From positions 310,001 to 374,000 of the forward strand of contig MU839099.1 of assembly GCA_030685235.1 (NCBI GenBank): DNA of 64,000 nucleotides. The letters are read 5' to 3'. Made by a program: the position numbers and the translations under genes. Shown piece by piece: positions 60,035 through 64,000 of this stretch. This stretch comes from Copromyces sp. CBS 386.78. Taxonomy: Eukaryota > Ascomycota > Sordariomycetes > Sordariales > Sordariaceae. The stretch's first letter is position 1. Every line of letters starts with the position of its first letter. Under the pieces are notes generated by a model. It saw only the letters and a list, made by a program, of their open reading frames with translations, was not told the DNA's origin and ran no database searches.

Positions 60035-63000
60035 GTTAGATACGTGATGTGGTTGTGGTATATGGGTGGGGTATATAAAGAAAAGGCTTTATAGGTAGCG
60101 AAGATGGGGAGAAGATAACAAAAAAAAGTAGGTATAAGGTTGGCTCCCCTTTGGTAGGTAGGCAGGTCCTGGGAAGGCGTCAACAAGGAGATACGGGGGA
60201 GGGTTGTCCTCTTGCTCAAGATCCCAAGACCAACAGCACAGAGGTGTGTTGATTCTGGAGATCAGATCAAATGATAGAGAAGGAAGAAGGACAGAGGGCG
60301 CTGGAGGAAGAGCTACCTTATGGATATAAGACTCAGTGGCCACAACGCCGATACTCGTCGCGAGTTCTTATGGCAAGAGCCAAGACTTTGGATGGAAGAG
60401 CTTGGGGATGGTGCTGGGATACCAAGATCCATCCAACCTGCGGTTGTGGGCTCACTGGCGGGGAGACTGGAAGAGTGGAGGGGTAGCAGTACCTGTTACT
60501 GCACCATCATTCAGCAGGCAGGAGCAGTACAGGTACCTGTTCTGATCAAAGGACAGGGGGCAGGCGCAAATGACCACGCCGAACTCCCGAAGGAATGGCC
60601 CTGTATAGGCCAGATCGTGGTCGAATCAGGCACTGCCATTGGCAGATGTGAATTTTTTTCCTTCTCAATCTTCAAATCCAACAGATGTATCACCTCAGTT
60701 ATGGAGCAGTCGAAATCAATTGGAGAGTTGCAGACCCTAACCACTGACATCGGTTTCCCCGTACGCTTCCGGCATTGGGGATTTTTTTTTTGATTTTTTT
60801 TTTCCTCGGGATATTCTGGTATCACGGGAAAGGATGCCGGTCTCATCTGAAGCCAATGGGTATTCATGGCTTTAACCTACGAGCTTCTTCAAAGCGCTCC
60901 TTGTCTATATCTTGTGAGACCACCAGTCTCATTCCTCTGTCACCTGGAACCGTTGGAGGTGGGTTCCCTTGCAAAGGCTCCCGCAAAAATGCAGAACTAA
61001 GTTGGCGTCTCTGCCCGTTCCGCACAGGCAGGGACGGACAATGCTCGCTCGCTGCGCCCACTAACAAGTCCAAGACTGATATCACTCTCGACATCATAGC
61101 ACAACGCAATTCCACCAACAGTGACGCAGCGGGGGGCACGGCTTGAAGCGATAGTTTTCCAAGATATTGGAATCTTGATGCCAAGGCCGCAATGAAGGCC
61201 AAGCTCTCAGTTAAGCTTTCTTCGCCTCTGACAAGACAGGCTCGGCAGCCAGGGGCAACCAACGACGGCGCAACTCTCTAAGCCGCATCGGCACCCGCCA
61301 GTGGTATCGGGGACCGCCACCAGGCCGATTCTGGTGACAGAGCACACGACAAGACGACACACGACAAGACGACACACGACACCGACCTCGACAGACCTCG
61401 AATCGCGCGATGGATTCCTCACTGAATACTTTTGGCTCCCGCTCATTCAGGACCTCCTGGATATCGTTGCTGCACGGCCGAGTTGTGGATTCGAGGTAGT
61501 TGAGGCCAAGATACCAAGAAACGATAGAAAGGAGGACCATCCCCCGAAGAGGAAGACACACACGCGACACCTTTCGTTTCTCGTTCTTTTTTTTATTCGA
61601 TAGTTCATTGTCACGATGCCCAGACATGTCGCCGAGAGGGTGGCCTCGTGCCCTCCTTCCCCATTCTGCCACGTCCAAACGAGGTTGACCCACACATGTC
61701 ATGTTAACTTTACCCTTTGTTGACTTTGCCAACCTCGCCGGCCAACCACGATGAAGCCATGCGCGGGTTCACTGTTCCCCCCTCTCTTTGCCCCAGGCTG
61801 CAAGATCTTCTTGGTTGCATCATTTTGGGAGTGCGTTGTGCGTGCAGCGTGGGAACGAATGCAGTCGAATGCACTTCGGATCAACAGCCTGCAGATTAGC
61901 TCGCTGCTTGTTCGACGTGCCTGGTGCGCCGCTGGGGAGTGCTGGCAGCTGTGTTTCGCGGCGTCTGGACTTGTCGCTTTTTGGTGGATTGCCATTCACG
62001 ACGTCGAGACCGCCCACGTGTTGTTGATGATTGGTTAAAACCACCACCGAGCTCTTTCAAACCCTACTTACTCAGCATGAGGAGCAGACCCTGATATGTG
62101 GGGCCGAATCCGCAACCGCACTTCTTGGCGTCCACCAGACCCTCCGAGCCGTCGCTCGACGTTTTTGCAAGGATGCTCGGGTGCTTCGTCAAAAAAGAAT
62201 AACCCACCGCCCAGAATGCCACGCACGCTACGAAAGCTTATCGATTGGACTGGGTGGAGGTCCCGTCTGGACGGAAGAACTGGCGAAGCAATTTGGCAAC
62301 TGTTGAACCGCACAATTGGAAATGCAGAATCTGCCGCATGTGGCCCGTGCGTCCGGCATCTCCCGCCTCGCGACGGCTTCACAAAAAAGTTGTGCGCACC
62401 TGGGCTTGCCAAGAAGCGGTAAAGCCGTGATGTCATTTGCTGATTTCCAGCCTCAAAAGTCCCATTTTCGTTCATGGTCGACAATCTGTCTATCACAATG
62501 ATGCTGCTGCTGCCGCCGCCGCCTCCGCCGCCCCCGGTTCCTACGCTGACCTCGGCGAAAACAACACGTGGGGGGATGGAAAGTCTCAGCGGCACGACTG
62601 ACCTTTTTGAGGGCATTGGATTCGGGAGTGGCTCTCCACAACGGACTCAGATATGGATGGAACCGGCCGTGGATTTCGCTTTTTGGAAGCCCAGAAAGCG
62701 GTCAAGAAATGGGGAAAAAGAAGGGGAGCTTTTGTTCCATTCCCGATGCTAGGTAGCAAGCGGCCAAGACGGCCCCGACGGGCGCCGAGTTTAGCTCGCC
62801 TCTAAGAGCTTTTCGATATGGCATGTGCTCACACGACCGGTCACCTCGGACAGGTATTGTTGAGCCGCAAAACTTCGCCTCCGTGATGGTGAAGGTGAGG
62901 TGGAAGCTTGCAATTTCGGCACATGAGAATCATCCGTCCACAAATCTCTCGAGAGTCTCGGTTCGCCCTCATTGTCAGAGATCCCCAACCCTTCGGTAAA

Positions 63001-64000
63001 TTAGACGAGCGACACAACTTCATTTCGACCTAAGCTTTGTACGCTCATCTAACTGCATTGGGACCAACCGCTATTCTTTTTATGTCCGTCGCAAACGCGA
63101 AGTGGGTGATGCTGTCAGTCATGGCGCAAGTCACACAGAGAGGTCATTCAGAGCACCACAGCGCTGCAATACTGCAATACTGCAGTGTAGCCGGCATCCG
63201 ATGCACTGGTTCGGCATGCCCATCCCACACCTTCAACTGCCAGACTCCAATTCTTCTTCCCGACCACCAGTACCGCGTAGGTATGTAAAACGTCCTCCGC
63301 CTTCTCCGGGCGTGGTACCGAAATCCCCGAGCCAAACCTAACCGTTCGTGAGAACGAACAAGTGCGAGGACGACCATCTGTCCCTCTCCCCGGTTTCTCC
63401 TCTCACAACCTCAGGCTGTCAAAGGTGACCACTCACTCGGTACCAAACTTAATTCTTGATCACGCATGCCCCCCATAATGAACACGTTCACGAACTGTTG
63501 GTCGCCACGCGCTGTAACCTCAAATCTGCTTGCTAATCTTCAACCAACTGAGAACCCTTGTCATGGATCATGATGCCCCCAACTTCCCGAAGCCTCAAGC
63601 AACTGTCCCCCGCTTCGATTTCTGGGCCAAGTTATCCAGCTCGTCCAGCACGTCCAGCACGTCCAGCTCGTCCAGCTGTGAAGCGCTACATGTCACACAA
63701 CTTTACTCCGACATCACCATCACTTCTCCTCCTCCCCCTCCCAAGCCGAAGCCACCAAGGGTCCTACCTAAACGTGGACATGGGGCATGTGCTATGTCTC
63801 GGTTCAAGAAAGATCACCACCATCACCCGCATTGGAGATTTCAACCGAGACCGGGCGGAGAGATATAGAGATGTGAAGAGAACGAAATGGTTCAATTAGT
63901 TATATAAATGCTTGGGAAATTTGACTAGAGGTTTCGAGCCAACAAGCAAACCAGTAAAAACTTGGGGTCCAAAAGTCTCTCAGGCCATCCCCCATTTTCA
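60035..64000. other. Gene-poor end of the window
   Basis: Nearly 4 kb. It begins with the transporter promoter. A 15-bp unit (CACACGACAAGACGA) is repeated at about 61343-61380. GCC/CTG-type trinucleotide runs occur at 62500-62535. Apart from the doubtful small gene at 63563-63868, no open frame is convincing. Confidence 0.4.
63563..63868 (+). CDS. Possible small low-complexity protein
   Basis: From the ATG at 63563 an open frame of about 101 residues starts MDHDAPNFPKPQATVPRFDF and contains a Ser/Thr run, a Pro/Lys run and a His run. The Ser run is encoded by a 9-bp repeat (GTCCAGCAC and GTCCAGCTC). It resembles no family I know, and the composition may simply reflect simple-sequence DNA. 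Confidence 0.25.
   Translation: MDHDAPNFPKPQATVPRFDFWAKLSSSSSTSSTSSSSSCEALHVTQLYSDITITSPPPPPKPKPPRVLPKRGHGACAMSRFKKDHHHHPHWRFQPRPGGEI

Noticed and set aside
63558..63899. 113-codon frame overlapping the possible small gene at the right end
   Set aside because: It reads the same simple repeats as an alternating Pro-Ala-Arg stretch, which is typical of a shadow frame.

Overview
This is a window of nuclear DNA from a filamentous ascomycete, most likely Neurospora or a close relative in the Sordariales. The reasons are short introns with GTA(A/C)GT donors and CTAAC or GCTGAC branch sites, orthologues of standard fungal housekeeping genes, and an 11.8 kb A+T-rich island of transposons that carry the C:G to T:A damage of repeat-induced point mutation (RIP). 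The species is inferred, not proven.

0-22.6 kb is ordinary gene-bearing DNA: a DUF3712-type membrane protein (+, 554-1773), an HCNGP/SAP30BP-type nuclear protein (-, 3042-4280), the proteasome beta subunit PRE4 (+, 4909-5899), glutamine:fructose-6-phosphate aminotransferase GFA1 (-, 6705-9256), the 26S ATPase RPT4 (-, 13634-15019), a metallo-beta-lactamase-fold protein (+, 16017-16895), and an alpha/beta-hydrolase fused to a von Willebrand A domain (-, 17263-19961). A 10-N gap at 9546-9555 has what looks like a misassembled duplicate on its two sides.

22.66-34.47 kb is the RIP island. A Ty3/gypsy-type element (23890-31064) has 308/309 bp LTRs and a 5-bp target duplication. It lies inside an older, unrecognised element, next to a wrecked DDE (Tc1/mariner-like) transposase. 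A short inverted repeat marks both edges of the island.

34.9-51.0 kb, directly beside the island, holds the most unusual feature: a run of small minus-strand genes for low-complexity proteins that I cannot assign to any known family but that are related to each other. They are named here SRP-A to SRP-G plus a 22-residue mini-member. Shared features are an F-[ND]-x-x-A-Y-R box in some, a short acidic/aromatic helix ending at a phase-0 intron, a C-terminal G-[LM]-x-x-S-[RM]-[HWY] box, and in most a TATA box about 110-165 bp before the ATG. One copy is a pseudogene, one carries an 8-bp duplication frameshift, and one contains a near-perfect 342-bp internal tandem duplication.

51-64 kb returns to ordinary genes: a Zn(II)2Cys6 transcription factor (+, 54273-57004) and an MFS phosphate-type transporter (-, 57831-60034). 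The last 4 kb show no convincing gene. I saw no tRNA or rRNA gene. All exon coordinates were worked out by eye from splice signals and reading-frame continuity.
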